A DNA stretch of 64,000 bases from Paenibacillus lacisoli (GTDB lineage Bacteria; Bacillota; Bacilli; Paenibacillales; Paenibacillaceae). Location of the stretch: positions 1-64,000 of the forward strand of contig NZ_JAUQTB010000005.1 of the NCBI RefSeq assembly GCF_030580655.1, read 5' to 3'. The notes under the pieces were generated by a model that saw only the letters and a list, made by a program, of their open reading frames with translations, was not told where the DNA came from and did no database searches. Below are positions 9,837 through 19,282 of this stretch, piece after piece (positions within the stretch are counted from its first letter, which is position 1; every line of letters begins with the position of its first letter). The position numbers and the translations under genes are program-made.

Positions 9837-10148
9837 TTATGCTTGGATTTTCTCGATGGTTACTTTCGTGTACGGTTGACGATGGCCTTGCTTTTTGTGG
9901 TAGTTCTTTTTCGGCTTGTATTTGTATACAACAACCTTTTGACCTTTACCATGCTTCTCCACCTTAGCCGTTACGGAAGCTCCGGATACCACCGGCGTAC
10001 CTGCCGTAAAACCTTTGTCGCTGGACACTGCCAGGACACGGTCGAACGTTACGCTCTCGCCGTCATTTGCGTTCAGCTTCTCGATGAACAATACGTCGCC
10101 CTCTTGAACTTTGTATTGTTTACCACCTGTTTCGATAATAGCGTACAT
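9837..10148 (-). CDS. rplU: 50S ribosomal protein L21
   Basis: A 103-residue bL21 of full family length: [14 protein letters not shown] at the start and the [18 protein letters not shown] signature near the C-terminus. First gene of rplU-prp-rpmA, with a structured leader and a strong promoter upstream. Confidence 0.97.
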   Translation of the reverse strand: MYAIIETGGKQYKVQEGDVLFIEKLNANDGESVTFDRVLAVSSDKGFTAGTPVVSGASVTAKVEKHGKGQKVVVYKYKPKKNYHKKQGHRQPYTKVTIEKIQA

Positions 10149-10280
10149 TTGCTTGCACCTCCCTATGTCTCAGACTCGCCTGATTCAGGTGTCGTCCCTC
10201 TTATCCAGGATAAGAGCACGAGCTTCAACCCGATCGGAGCGGTTACAGCATGTGCAGCAATAATTACTAGACACATACTA
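10149..10280 (-). promoter_or_regulatory. Structured 5' leader of rplU (probable L21 autoregulatory leader)
   Basis: The roughly 130-base transcript leader folds into clear helices, such as CTCTTATCC / GGATAAGAG (10196-10214) and CCTGA / TCAGG nearer the gene. Firmicute rplU operons commonly carry an L21-binding leader in this place. I infer that identity from position and structure; the sequence was not matched to a covariance model. Confidence 0.5.
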
Positions 10281-10286
10281 ATGGAT

Positions 10287-10315
10287 TATAGCATGCTGCC
10301 TATCATAAATCAAGC
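10287..10315 (-). promoter_or_regulatory. sigma-A promoter of rplU-prp-rpmA
   Basis: TTGATT (10310-10315), 17 bases, TATAAT (10287-10292) on the minus strand. A transcript from it would start near 10280 and carry the structured leader. Confidence 0.87.
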
Positions 10316-10368
10316 TATTCTGTTAAAACAGTTAGACTAAATTGCAGAAAATTCTGTTATTGTTAGTC

Positions 10369-10809
10369 CTATTTATCATTTACCTGATGTGACAGCTTGC
10401 GAATCGCCGAATTTAGCGCCTGTGTCTCTTCAACAGTCATACCCGAGGCTTCAAATAAGGAACGGGGAATACACATCGCTTTGTCCCTCAGCTCCGCACC
10501 TTTATCGGTAATCTTAACCATAACAAAACGCTCATCCTCCGTTGTACGGCTGCGTTCGACCAAGCCGGCGGCTTCCATCCGTTTCAGCATAGGTGTCAGT
10601 GTGCCCGAATCAAGCTCCAGCCGCTGTCCCAGAACCTTGACTGTAGTCTGACCCTGCTCCCACAGCACCAGCAGCACCAGATACTGCGGATAAGTCAGTC
10701 CAATCTCATCGAGAAACGGACGGTACAGCCTAAGAATGGCCCTGGAGGACGCATATAAAGAAAAGCAAAGATGATCGTCCAAAGATAAAAAGGGTCCCGA
10801 GTTACTCAT
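10369..10809 (-). CDS. ohrR: MarR-family organic peroxide sensor OhrR
   Basis: A 146-residue winged-helix repressor. The N-terminal LDDHLCFSLYASSRAI places a cysteine at residue 15, the peroxide-sensing Cys15 of OhrR. YPQYLVLLVLWE, LDSGTLTPMLKRME (recognition helix) and EDERFV (wing) all fit OhrR better than generic MarR. The target ohrA (a small OsmC-like thiol peroxidase) is not adjacent: the neighbours are the ribosomal operon and rng. No operator palindrome was convincing upstream. Confidence 0.85.
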   Translation of the reverse strand: MSNSGPFLSLDDHLCFSLYASSRAILRLYRPFLDEIGLTYPQYLVLLVLWEQGQTTVKVLGQRLELDSGTLTPMLKRMEAAGLVERSRTTEDERFVMVKITDKGAELRDKAMCIPRSLFEASGMTVEETQALNSAIRKLSHQVNDK

Positions 10810-10988
10810 GTTCTGATCGCCATCCCAAACATTATATTGATTATTCCGCTCAAGACATCAGCTAATACACCCGACGCATTTGTGCAAAATTTAATTGATT
10901 CATCTAAGTCTATATCTCAATGCAGGTTTAATCAAGCAAGCAGTCGATCCTGCGCGAAATCATTGCAAGTATTTTATACTGCTGCACC

Positions 10989-11018
10989 AAAAAGCACAGG
11001 CTGAAGGCCTGTGCTTTT
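10989..11018 (-). terminator. Terminator after rng
   Basis: AAGCACAGGC / GCCTGTGCTT stem, 5-base loop, then T-rich on the minus strand and TTTT on the plus strand, so it could work both ways. It starts just past the rng stop. The 179 bases between it and ohrR show no gene. Confidence 0.88.
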
Positions 11019-11021
11019 ATG

Positions 11022-12206
11022 CTAGGACAATGTTTTTTCTTCTCTTACTTTTTTGCGAGTGAGCTCGAGCAGGCCAAGCCTGGTCCAGCCGACAACATAG
11101 GTCTGCGTGCGGTCTTTTTTGAGACATTCATCCAGGGCGTCCGTGACCCTGCGTCTGTTCTGTTCTTCTTCCATATCAATAAAATCAATAATAATGATGC
11201 CGCCGATATCTCTCAGCCTGATCAACCGGGCAATCTCAACCGCAGCCTGAACATTGGTCTCGGTGACCGTCTCCTCCAGCGTGCTCCCCCCGGTATATTT
11301 ACCAGTGTTCACATCAATCACTGTCAGGGCTTCGGTATGATCAATCACCACATAACCTCCGCCCGCAAGCCATACCTTCCTGGCAAAATCACGCTCCAGC
11401 TGTCCCTTTACACCCATGGCACAGAAGATCGGCTCCGGCTTCGTATAGCTTGTGATCCGGGATTCGCGTCCCCCGTTAATCTGCTTCAGGTAGGCTGCCG
11501 CGTCACGGGCTTGTCCTTCATTATCAATCACCAGCTCATCTTCTCCTGGTGTAAACACATCGCGGATCAGCCGCTGTACCATACTCATATCCCGATGGAG
11601 CAGCAGCGGCGCAGACAGCTGATGTGATTTCTCCTGAATAAGCTTCCACTGCTCCCGGAGCTCTTCCAGATCGCCTGCGATAGCTTCCAGCGACTCCTTC
11701 TGCGAGACCGTGCGGATGATCAAACCTTCACCGCGGCGGCGCAGCTTCTCTCCCAGTGAACGCAGGCGAGCCCGTTCCTCTTCAGTTGCAATCTTCTTGG
11801 ATACCGCAACATAATCCGCTTCGGGCATATATACAATCCAGCGTCCTGGCAGGGAATAGTGCGTTGTTACACGCGCTCCCTTACTGCCAACAGGCTCCTT
11901 AAGCACCTGCACTACAATCTCCTGCCCTACCCGAAGCAGCTCGGATATCGCGGGCTTGATCTTGGCATGCTTCTCCAGATTCGGATGCAGCACATCATCC
12001 ACGTACAGAAAAGCGTTCCGCTTCTGGCCAATATCCACAAAAGCCGCCTGCATACCGGGAATGACATTCACGACTCTGCCTTTGAAGAAAGAACCCAGCA
12101 GGCCTTGTTCCCTTGTCTTTTCTGAAGCAAATTCCACCAGTTTCCCTTCGTCGAGCAGCGCCATTTCAGTTCTGTTCTCTTGACAATGTACTATCATTTG
12201 CTTCAC
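11022..12206 (-). CDS. rng: Ribonuclease E/G family endoribonuclease
   Basis: A 394-residue RNase G-like nuclease for rRNA and mRNA processing. The N-terminal S1 domain (about 38-120: GSFFKGRVVNVIPGMQAAFV, IGQKRNAFL) is followed by the DNase I-like catalytic domain with VIDVNTGKYTGG and the metal-binding GGIIIIDFIDM segment. The frame is open to 12284, but the GTG at 12204-12206 has GAGGTG 5 bases before it, gives the family N-terminus, and suits the promoter at 12290-12295. The short RNase G form lacks the RNase E scaffold tail. Confidence 0.9.
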   Translation of the reverse strand: MKQMIVHCQENRTEMALLDEGKLVEFASEKTREQGLLGSFFKGRVVNVIPGMQAAFVDIGQKRNAFLYVDDVLHPNLEKHAKIKPAISELLRVGQEIVVQVLKEPVGSKGARVTTHYSLPGRWIVYMPEADYVAVSKKIATEEERARLRSLGEKLRRRGEGLIIRTVSQKESLEAIAGDLEELREQWKLIQEKSHQLSAPLLLHRDMSMVQRLIRDVFTPGEDELVIDNEGQARDAAAYLKQINGGRESRITSYTKPEPIFCAMGVKGQLERDFARKVWLAGGGYVVIDHTEALTVIDVNTGKYTGGSTLEETVTETNVQAAVEIARLIRLRDIGGIIIIDFIDMEEEQNRRRVTDALDECLKKDRTQTYVVGWTRLGLLELTRKKVREEKTLS

Positions 12207-12289
12207 GTCTTCACCTCTGCGTAAACCTGTCGCTCTTCTATCCAGGCCATCCTCGCCGATTGGCATCCCAACTTGAATCTTCATTCAAT

Positions 12290-12298
12290 ATTATACCA
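12290..12298 (-). promoter_or_regulatory. Extended -10 promoter of rng
   Basis: TGGTATAAT on the minus strand is an extended -10 element; the -35 region is weak. Initiation would fall near 12283, leaving about 77 bases of leader before the GTG start. Confidence 0.6.
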
Positions 12299-12328
12299 AA
12301 ATGAGAGCGATAAAACTGCCGACCTGTA

Positions 12329-13180
12329 TTATCTCGGACGCGAGGCGAAAAAAGACGCTATAATCCGTTGTTCCGGAATAATGCCTTCTACCGTTCCCTG
12401 CAAACCTACGATATAGATCAGATGATACTTATCTCTTCTGAACAGACGCAGAATTCCTTCTAAAGGTTTCGATGCAGCGGAGACAATTGGCACCGCTCCC
12501 GCAGCATCCGGTCCGAGATTCCTGTATTTCAGTTCCCGGCCAAGCAGGAAACGGACAAACCGGTAAGGGATGTTACGATAATCTACCAGATTCGAGTAGA
12601 GCAGGAACACGCCGATCATAAACAAATTCAGACGGATTGCACCTCCGCCAAGCGGCGGCATCAACGCATACCCCGTCACAACTGCACTGAACAGAATGCT
12701 GATACGCGACGTCCAGAGCAGGGTTGCATGATACGACCAGCAAAGGCTGGCAAGAGCATGTACGATTTTACCACCGTCCAGCGGCAGGATAGGGAGCAAA
12801 TTAAACAGGGCAATCAACAGATTACACTGAATCAGGTAATCCATAAAAGCCTCATTACCCCAGCCTGCCCAGCCGGCCAGCCAGGCCGCAGCCATCATGA
12901 TGACATTCTGCAGCGGACCGGCAAGGGCAATAATAATTTCCTTGCCTGCTGTCATGCTGCCGTGTTCCTCAATAACGGCTACTCCGCCGAAAGGCAGAAG
13001 CTGGATCGACCGTACCTGAATTCCCAGCAATAGTGCCGCAGCCGCGTGTCCCAGCTCATGAATAAGAACGATGGAGAACAGGGTCAGCAGCTCCAGAATA
13101 TGACCGGTCACCACGGAGAGCAGCATCATGATGACGAAGAGAGGGTGAAGCGAGAACGTAATACTTCCTGCCCTAATCAA
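12329..13180 (-). CDS. spoIVFB: Sporulation intramembrane metalloprotease SpoIVFB
   Basis: A site-2-type zinc protease (283 residues) that processes pro-sigma-K in the mother cell. The zinc ligands are H41 and H45 with E42 in LIHELGHA, and D135 in FNLLPILPLDGGK. Several membrane helices surround them. The C-terminal region (about 220-283) resembles the CBS-like domain of the family. The start appears to be TTG overlapping the spoIVFA stop by 8 bases, implying coupled synthesis of protease and partner. Confidence 0.92.
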   Translation of the reverse strand: MIRAGSITFSLHPLFVIMMLLSVVTGHILELLTLFSIVLIHELGHAAAALLLGIQVRSIQLLPFGGVAVIEEHGSMTAGKEIIIALAGPLQNVIMMAAAWLAGWAGWGNEAFMDYLIQCNLLIALFNLLPILPLDGGKIVHALASLCWSYHATLLWTSRISILFSAVVTGYALMPPLGGGAIRLNLFMIGVFLLYSNLVDYRNIPYRFVRFLLGRELKYRNLGPDAAGAVPIVSAASKPLEGILRLFRRDKYHLIYIVGLQGTVEGIIPEQRIIASFFASRPR

Positions 13181-14105
13181 AAGCTACCGCTTCCACGGGA
13201 TCGATATACTGATCCCCCTTCTGGGTGGCAAAAAATAATGTTGGCGTGTCAGTCCCAGATGCTTTCGGGAGCTGCCCGATGATATTTCCCTCTTCTACCC
13301 AATCGTTCGCCTTGAGACGGGTCTGATCCAGCTGTCCATAGGTACAGGTCAACCCGTCCACATGCTGAACGGTGACAAAGACCCCTTTTTGTGCATCCCG
13401 GCGGACTTCCACCACACGGCCCGCCTCCACACTATGTACCTCACGGGACAGACTCGAATCTGCTGCAGACGGCATACCTGGAGCAACCAGGACACCTTTG
13501 AGGTTGAGCGCAAAGGATTGGACGATCACCCCTTCGATCGGCGGCAGCAGACTGCGCTGAGCATTGACCTTCTGAGGGGGGGCCTGCTCCTGACCGAAGA
13601 TCGGAACAAAGGAGGGGGCTCCGCCGAACACGGACTCATACCAGGCCGATGTACCGGCGAAATCCATCTCCTCCAGCAGTGCCATATGGATATGGGATTG
13701 AATGCTGCGGGTCCATGGCTGGTCGACCTGATAGACTCCCCATATCCCTCCAAAACAGACAACACTGACGATCAACCGCCTGCGAAAGGAACGCCAGAAG
13801 GAAGGCCCACTGCCCTCATTCAGCTCTTTCCATCCCTCTCGCTCCTGCTTCCACAGCTTCTCCGGGTCCCGCTCCTCTACGGGCGGCTCTCCCTGCAGTA
13901 TAAATGGTCTGCGCTCTGCCCCTGCAGGCTGAGTTACTTCAACAGGTTCCACCGGAAACAAAGGCAGCTTGCTCGGTATATCGGCAGGACCGAACTCATT
14001 CAATTCCTTCAGCAGAGAGGGATCGGAATAGGGCAGACCTGCTGGGGTTTGCGGCCGGAATGAGGCTTTCTTGGACACCGGCTTCGACTTCGGTTTCATG
14101 AACAT
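13173..14105 (-). CDS. spoIVFA: SpoIVFA-like stage IV sporulation protein, M23/LytM domain
   Basis: A 310-residue bitopic protein. The cytoplasmic N-terminal half is Pro/Glu-rich, one membrane segment lies at about 110-127 (RLIVSVVCFGGIWGVY), and a C-terminal LytM/M23-like beta domain (about 190-305) includes VTVQHVDGLTCTYGQL. The usual zinc-binding histidines of active M23 enzymes look incomplete, as expected for SpoIVFA, which holds and regulates SpoIVFB. The chosen ATG (14103-14105) has GGAGGAGG seven bases upstream; the frame is open a further 12 codons. Confidence 0.85.
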   Translation of the reverse strand: MFMKPKSKPVSKKASFRPQTPAGLPYSDPSLLKELNEFGPADIPSKLPLFPVEPVEVTQPAGAERRPFILQGEPPVEERDPEKLWKQEREGWKELNEGSGPSFWRSFRRRLIVSVVCFGGIWGVYQVDQPWTRSIQSHIHMALLEEMDFAGTSAWYESVFGGAPSFVPIFGQEQAPPQKVNAQRSLLPPIEGVIVQSFALNLKGVLVAPGMPSAADSSLSREVHSVEAGRVVEVRRDAQKGVFVTVQHVDGLTCTYGQLDQTRLKANDWVEEGNIIGQLPKASGTDTPTLFFATQKGDQYIDPVEAVAFD

Positions 14106-14221
14106 TCGCTTGTCCTCCTCCAAGAGGCTTGTATACTCCATCTTATGCCCGGACAGGCGGGGTTATGAACAGCAGCAGATTCCGCCCGTGTACCTTTTGC
14201 CGTCTGCAGCAAAGATGCACT

Positions 14222-14261
14222 GCAAAAAAAAGCACATTCTCCAGACTGGAGAATGTGCTTA
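14222..14261 (-). terminator. Terminator after minD
   Basis: A 13-bp stem AAGCACATTCTCC / GGAGAATGTGCTT with a short loop and a run of eight T on the minus strand. It lies between minD and spoIVFA. Confidence 0.94.
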
Positions 14262-14316
14262 CTGAAATATTGAAAGTTATCCCTCTTCTGTCGGGGAAGA
14301 CAAGTCAGTGCCAGTG

Positions 14317-15114
14317 TCAGGAACCCATACCGAAGAACCGCTTCATTTTGGTGAACATGCCCTTCTTCTGCTCCAGCTGCATGAGCGGGACGGTATCGCC
14401 AAGAATCCGGCGGGCAATGTTCCGGTAGGCAAGCGCCGCCTGGGAGTCGGGGTTCATCACCGTCGGCTCGCCGATGTTGGCTGCACGGATCACCAGCTCA
14501 TCGTCAGGCACTACACCGATCAGATCGATGTTCAGTACTTGCAAAATATCGTCGATGTCCAGCATGTCCCCGGACTTCACCATGTTGTTGCGGATCCGGT
14601 TAATGACCAGCTTCGGCGAACGGACTTCCGAGTTCTCCAGCAAGCCGATGACCCGGTCGGCATCCCGTACCGCTGCATTCTCAGGTGTCGTTACGACAAT
14701 TGCCTGGTCCGCTCCTGCTATCGCATTCTTGAAACCCTGCTCAATGCCTGCCGGACAGTCGATCAGAATGTATTCAAAATCTTTTTTGAGCTCCAAAATA
14801 ATATCCCGCACCTGCTCCGGTGTCACCGCGTTTTTGTCTTTCGTCTGCGCGGCCGGGAGCATATACAGTTCATCAAAACGTTTATCCTTGACCAGCGCCT
14901 GATTGAGACGGCTGCGGCCTTCGGCAACGTCTACCAGATCATAAATAATGCGGTTCTCCAGACCCATGACTACATCAAGATTACGCAGGCCGATATCTGT
15001 ATCTACAAGGCAGACCTTCTTGCCCTGCAGCGCAAGCGCTGTCCCAATATTGGCGGATGTTGTCGTCTTACCTACACCGCCCTTGCCTGAAGTCACCACG
15101 ATGGCCTCTCCCAT
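14317..15114 (-). CDS. minD: Septum site-determining ATPase MinD
   Basis: A 265-residue ParA/MinD ATPase that positions the division septum by recruiting MinC to the membrane. The deviant Walker A GKGGVGKTT lies near residue 10-18, with DTDIGLRNLD and IDCPAGIE further on. The C-terminal amphipathic tail (KGMFTKMKRFFGMGS) is the membrane-targeting helix. It starts three bases after minC. Confidence 0.97.
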   Translation of the reverse strand: MGEAIVVTSGKGGVGKTTTSANIGTALALQGKKVCLVDTDIGLRNLDVVMGLENRIIYDLVDVAEGRSRLNQALVKDKRFDELYMLPAAQTKDKNAVTPEQVRDIILELKKDFEYILIDCPAGIEQGFKNAIAGADQAIVVTTPENAAVRDADRVIGLLENSEVRSPKLVINRIRNNMVKSGDMLDIDDILQVLNIDLIGVVPDDELVIRAANIGEPTVMNPDSQAALAYRNIARRILGDTVPLMQLEQKKGMFTKMKRFFGMGS

Positions 15115-15117
15115 GTA

Positions 15118-15780
15118 CTACACCCCTTTAAACACGTTAAAATCCCGGCTCAACCGAACGAAATTGCTTAATTTATCAATCTGCATCTTTCCGTCCTGCA
15201 GGTAAGCAAATTCCATCCCCGCTTCTCGGCTTTCCCATTCGTCCGGCGGTCGGCTGATCACTTCCGAAATTCTAAGCTGCGTTGGTGCAAAGTAAGAGGC
15301 GGCAATAATAGCCTCCTCGTTGCCACCATACCCGGCGTGCGCCATTCCACGGAGCGCGCCCATAATGTAGATATGTCCGGTGCACGTCACAATCCCGCCG
15401 GGATTGACATCACCCATGAACAGCAGATGACCGTCCAGATGCAGCACCTGGCCCGAACGGACGATGCCGGTCATCGTCGTTACGGACTGAACGGCTTCCG
15501 GTTCGGGCTCGGTGTCAGGTGATTCTATTGAACGAACCAGAAGATTCCCCTTCTGTTTCATAATGTCCATAATGGATTCCTTTTGTTCTTCATCCACCGC
15601 CCTGGCGCCAAGCTTGATGTCTACGTGAATGATCGGGCCGGTCAGAATATTTTGATGGCTGTGTTCCAGCTTATATCGCAATTCTTCAAGCAGGTCTTCG
15701 AAATCACATTGGTCGTCCATCAGGAATACCAGGCCATCTTTGATGCCTTTAATCGTCACATGATTCGATTTAACCGTCAT
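15118..15780 (-). CDS. minC: Septum site-determining protein MinC
   Basis: A 220-residue FtsZ polymerisation inhibitor. The N-terminal domain covers about 1-100. The C-terminal beta-helical domain carries RSGQVLHLDGHLLFMGDVNPGG and ITCTGHIYIMGALRG-type turns (about 110-200). It precedes minD and follows mreD with an 83-base gap. Confidence 0.95.
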   Translation of the reverse strand: MTVKSNHVTIKGIKDGLVFLMDDQCDFEDLLEELRYKLEHSHQNILTGPIIHVDIKLGARAVDEEQKESIMDIMKQKGNLLVRSIESPDTEPEPEAVQSVTTMTGIVRSGQVLHLDGHLLFMGDVNPGGIVTCTGHIYIMGALRGMAHAGYGGNEEAIIAASYFAPTQLRISEVISRPPDEWESREAGMEFAYLQDGKMQIDKLSNFVRLSRDFNVFKGV

Positions 15781-15863
15781 AAGCCTGTCCCTCCCATCTC
15801 ATTCATTTCGTGCTGAGACACGAAAGTTCCTCCTTTTTGTCGTGAAAAAGTGCGCAGGCTGTC

Positions 15864-16400
15864 TTACACCGTCTCTTCCTTGGGAGCGCGCCTTCCGAGC
15901 AGTTCAAGCTGTTTGCGAAGGGGGACATAGATGATCAGGGCGAACACAAAGTGAATAAACAGGTTTGGAATCATGTACTGCACCAGAGCCCAGTCATAGG
16001 CAGAGCCAACCAGGTTAAATATTTTATAAATACCGAATAAGATCGAGTCATTAAGCAGACTTCCAAGCATAACTACGGTCATCATGATCGGCATTGGAGC
16101 CCGGTTGACCTGGAGCACGAGACCTAGCAGGTATGCGGAGACTCCCATGGAGAAGGAATACGGGCCAATCATACTTCCATAATAAATTACGTCGTGCAGC
16201 AGTCCAAAGACAAGTCCCAGAATCAGCGCTGTATGGCGGTGACGGTATATCGCTACAAAAAGAATCACGATATATACCAGATTAAGTCCGATCCGGTCCT
16301 GCCAGATATCCGGGATCAGCCAGGGCAGAACGGTTCCTTCCAGGATAAACAGCAAGCCGAGCAGTGCAACCAGAATCTCACGCCGCATTCTTGACATCAT
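15864..16400 (-). CDS. mreD: Rod shape-determining protein MreD
   Basis: A 178-residue membrane protein with about five hydrophobic segments, part of the elongasome with MreB, MreC and RodA. It contains the GLVFGLLHDVIYYGSMIG segment typical of MreD. Its ATG overlaps the mreC stop by four bases. Confidence 0.92.
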   Translation of the reverse strand: MMSRMRREILVALLGLLFILEGTVLPWLIPDIWQDRIGLNLVYIVILFVAIYRHRHTALILGLVFGLLHDVIYYGSMIGPYSFSMGVSAYLLGLVLQVNRAPMPIMMTVVMLGSLLNDSILFGIYKIFNLVGSAYDWALVQYMIPNLFIHFVFALIIYVPLRKQLELLGRRAPKEETV

Positions 16401-17272
16401 TTCGGAACCTCAGGGGTGAATACAACAAACAGTTCCTTCCAGTCGACGAAACTTGCAGCCGGTTTAACGAGTGCTGTTTTGCTCAGGCCCATGCTGCTAA
16501 CCGTTACTTTTTCCACTGTACCAATCAGCATGTATTTCGGAAAATCAACTCCGATACCAGAGGACATGATCTGATCGCCTTTCTTGATCTTGTCATCAAC
16601 CGGTATGCGCGTCATCCGGAACATCTGGGAGGAGCGGTCATAACTCTCAATCATGCCGAACGAATCGTTCTCTCCGCCAACAACCGTTGCAGCAATGGCA
16701 TCTGATGTCGAATCCTTCTCATCCAGCGTGGTCAGCAGCCTAACCGTAGAAGTAAAGTTGCTGACCCGGCTGATGGTGCCAACCAGCCCTTGGATGGAGG
16801 TGACAGCCATACCAGTCTTTACTCCATCACGGGAGCCGATGTCAATCGTCAGCGTCTTGGTATTCGGATCTGTATTCACACTGGTTACCTGGGCGATGCG
16901 ATAATCATAATTATATTTGCTCTTTTGCATCTGCGTGAAATTTAGGTCCTCTTGAAGACGGTCATTATCTTCCTTCAGCGAACTGTATTTAATCTGATCA
17001 CGTGTATAGTTCGCTTCCATAATTTTGAGACGCTCGTTCTCTTCATACACTTCACTCAAATTTCCGATATCTTTGAAGAAGCCCGCTATATGGGAAGCGG
17101 GCCGATAGAACAAATTCTGTACGAAACCAACCGTGTCCTTCGCGAATTTCTCCGGCCAGGACAAGGACGCTCTGTTACCGAGAGTAAAACCCATCAGTGC
17201 AATGAAGACAACCAGAGCGATCAACAGTATAAACAATCTTTTGTTCCCCAGCAGCTTGAACAGTTCCAACAC
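16397..17272 (-). CDS. mreC: Rod shape-determining protein MreC
   Basis: A 291-residue bitopic protein: one N-terminal membrane helix (LFILLIALVVFIALMGF), a coiled coil (about 70-115), then the paired beta-barrel domains (ITSVNTDPNTKTLTIDIG-type and SFVDWKELFVVF). It organises the periplasmic side of the elongation machinery. The frame is open to 17395, but the extra part would cross two hairpins between mreB and mreC. The GTG at 17270-17272 gives the usual length of about 290. An AGGA lies 9 bases upstream, so this start is probable, not certain. Confidence 0.88.
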   Translation of the reverse strand: MLELFKLLGNKRLFILLIALVVFIALMGFTLGNRASLSWPEKFAKDTVGFVQNLFYRPASHIAGFFKDIGNLSEVYEENERLKIMEANYTRDQIKYSSLKEDNDRLQEDLNFTQMQKSKYNYDYRIAQVTSVNTDPNTKTLTIDIGSRDGVKTGMAVTSIQGLVGTISRVSNFTSTVRLLTTLDEKDSTSDAIAATVVGGENDSFGMIESYDRSSQMFRMTRIPVDDKIKKGDQIMSSGIGVDFPKYMLIGTVEKVTVSSMGLSKTALVKPAASFVDWKELFVVFTPEVPK

Positions 17273-17304
17273 CCTCTTATATCCTGTTTTCTCTATCTGA
17301 CCAG

Positions 17305-17346
17305 AACCTCTGTATGAGGTTGAAGAGGCCGGCTTAGCCGGCCTCT
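17305..17346 (-). other. Tandem hairpins between mreB and mreC
   Basis: Two adjacent inverted repeats lie in the mreB-mreC gap. One is a perfect 10-bp stem AGAGGCCGGC / GCCGGCCTCT with a 3-base loop (17324-17346); the other is AACCTC / GAGGTT (17305-17321). On the minus strand no T-run follows, so they look more like an mRNA processing or stability element, or a weak attenuator, than a terminator. Confidence 0.7.
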
Positions 17347-17426
17347 CCCCTATCCTCTGATCAGTCCCATGATGGGGCATCCGCCTGGCTGCCAAGACAG
17401 CATGCCCTGTGTCTCACTCAGTCATA

Positions 17427-18497
<1,071 letters not shown>

Positions 18498-18574
18498 TTA
18501 CCCGCACAATCACCGGATATGTATTCAGGCCGGCTCTGCCGGTCATATCATCAATTTAATTTGTAAGTATTATA

Positions 18575-19263
18575 TTATATCAATCCTTGTTCCTTCAAAC
18601 TGATATAATTACCGTCTCCGATCACAATGTGGTCCAGCACTTCAATGCCTACAATCCCGCCTGCTTCGATCAGTCTTCGTGTGATGTTGATATCTTCGGA
18701 GCTGGGTGCGGGATCTCCGCTGGGGTGATTGTGGGCACATACGATGGACGCACTTCCATACTTAATAGCAGCACGAAACACCTCGCGAGGATGTACAATG
18801 GAAGCGTTCAGACTGCCTACGGACAACGTTTCACGGGCAATCACACGATTTTTGGTGTTCAGGAACAGACATACAAAATGCTCCTTCTGCAAATATCGCA
18901 GCTGCTCGGTGAGCAGATCGGCCGCATCCCGCGGACTCCGGATCACCGGCGAATCCTCATGACGGGCTGCTGCCAGCCTTCTTCCAAGCTCCATGCCTGC
19001 CTGCAGCTGGACCGCTTTGGCATGGCCGATTCCCTTAATCTGTGTCAGTTCCTCAACACTGAGATTAACAAGCTCACGCAGACTCCCTGCGTGCTGCAGC
19101 ACACGCTGTGCCACATGCAGGGCAGATTCCTGCCTTGTTCCTGTCCTAAGCAGGATGCCAGCAGCTCTGCGTGACTTAAAGACTCCGCCCCATATTGCAT
19201 CATGCGCTCTCTTGGTCTGTCTTCCTGGGGGATGTCGCGCAGCATGACCTTGTGCGACTCCAT
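18575..19263 (-). pseudogene. radC: radC (RadC/JAB-domain DNA repair-related protein), single-base frameshift
   Basis: The start MESHKVMLRDIPQEDRPRE (ATG 19261-19263, GAGGGG upstream) and the rest of RadC (helix-hairpin-helix IKGIGHAKAVQL and JAB-domain metal motif AHNHPSGDPAPS) lie in different frames. Reading passes at 19156/19157: restoring one base between GC and ATC gives LLAILLRTGTRQESALHVAQ, the expected family sequence. Repaired length would be 229 residues, normal for RadC. As it stands, translation ends after about 70 residues. There is no slippery run at the site, so this is a deletion or a sequencing error. Order maf-radC-mreB is the usual one. Confidence 0.88.
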
Positions 19264-19282
19264 GACGTTCCCCTCTTCCCGT

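Noticed and set aside
17273-17395. Long N-terminal extension of MreC (41 residues)
   Set aside because: It would cover two hairpins, has no ribosome binding site at its ATG and is not part of the family; the GTG at 17272 gives normal length.
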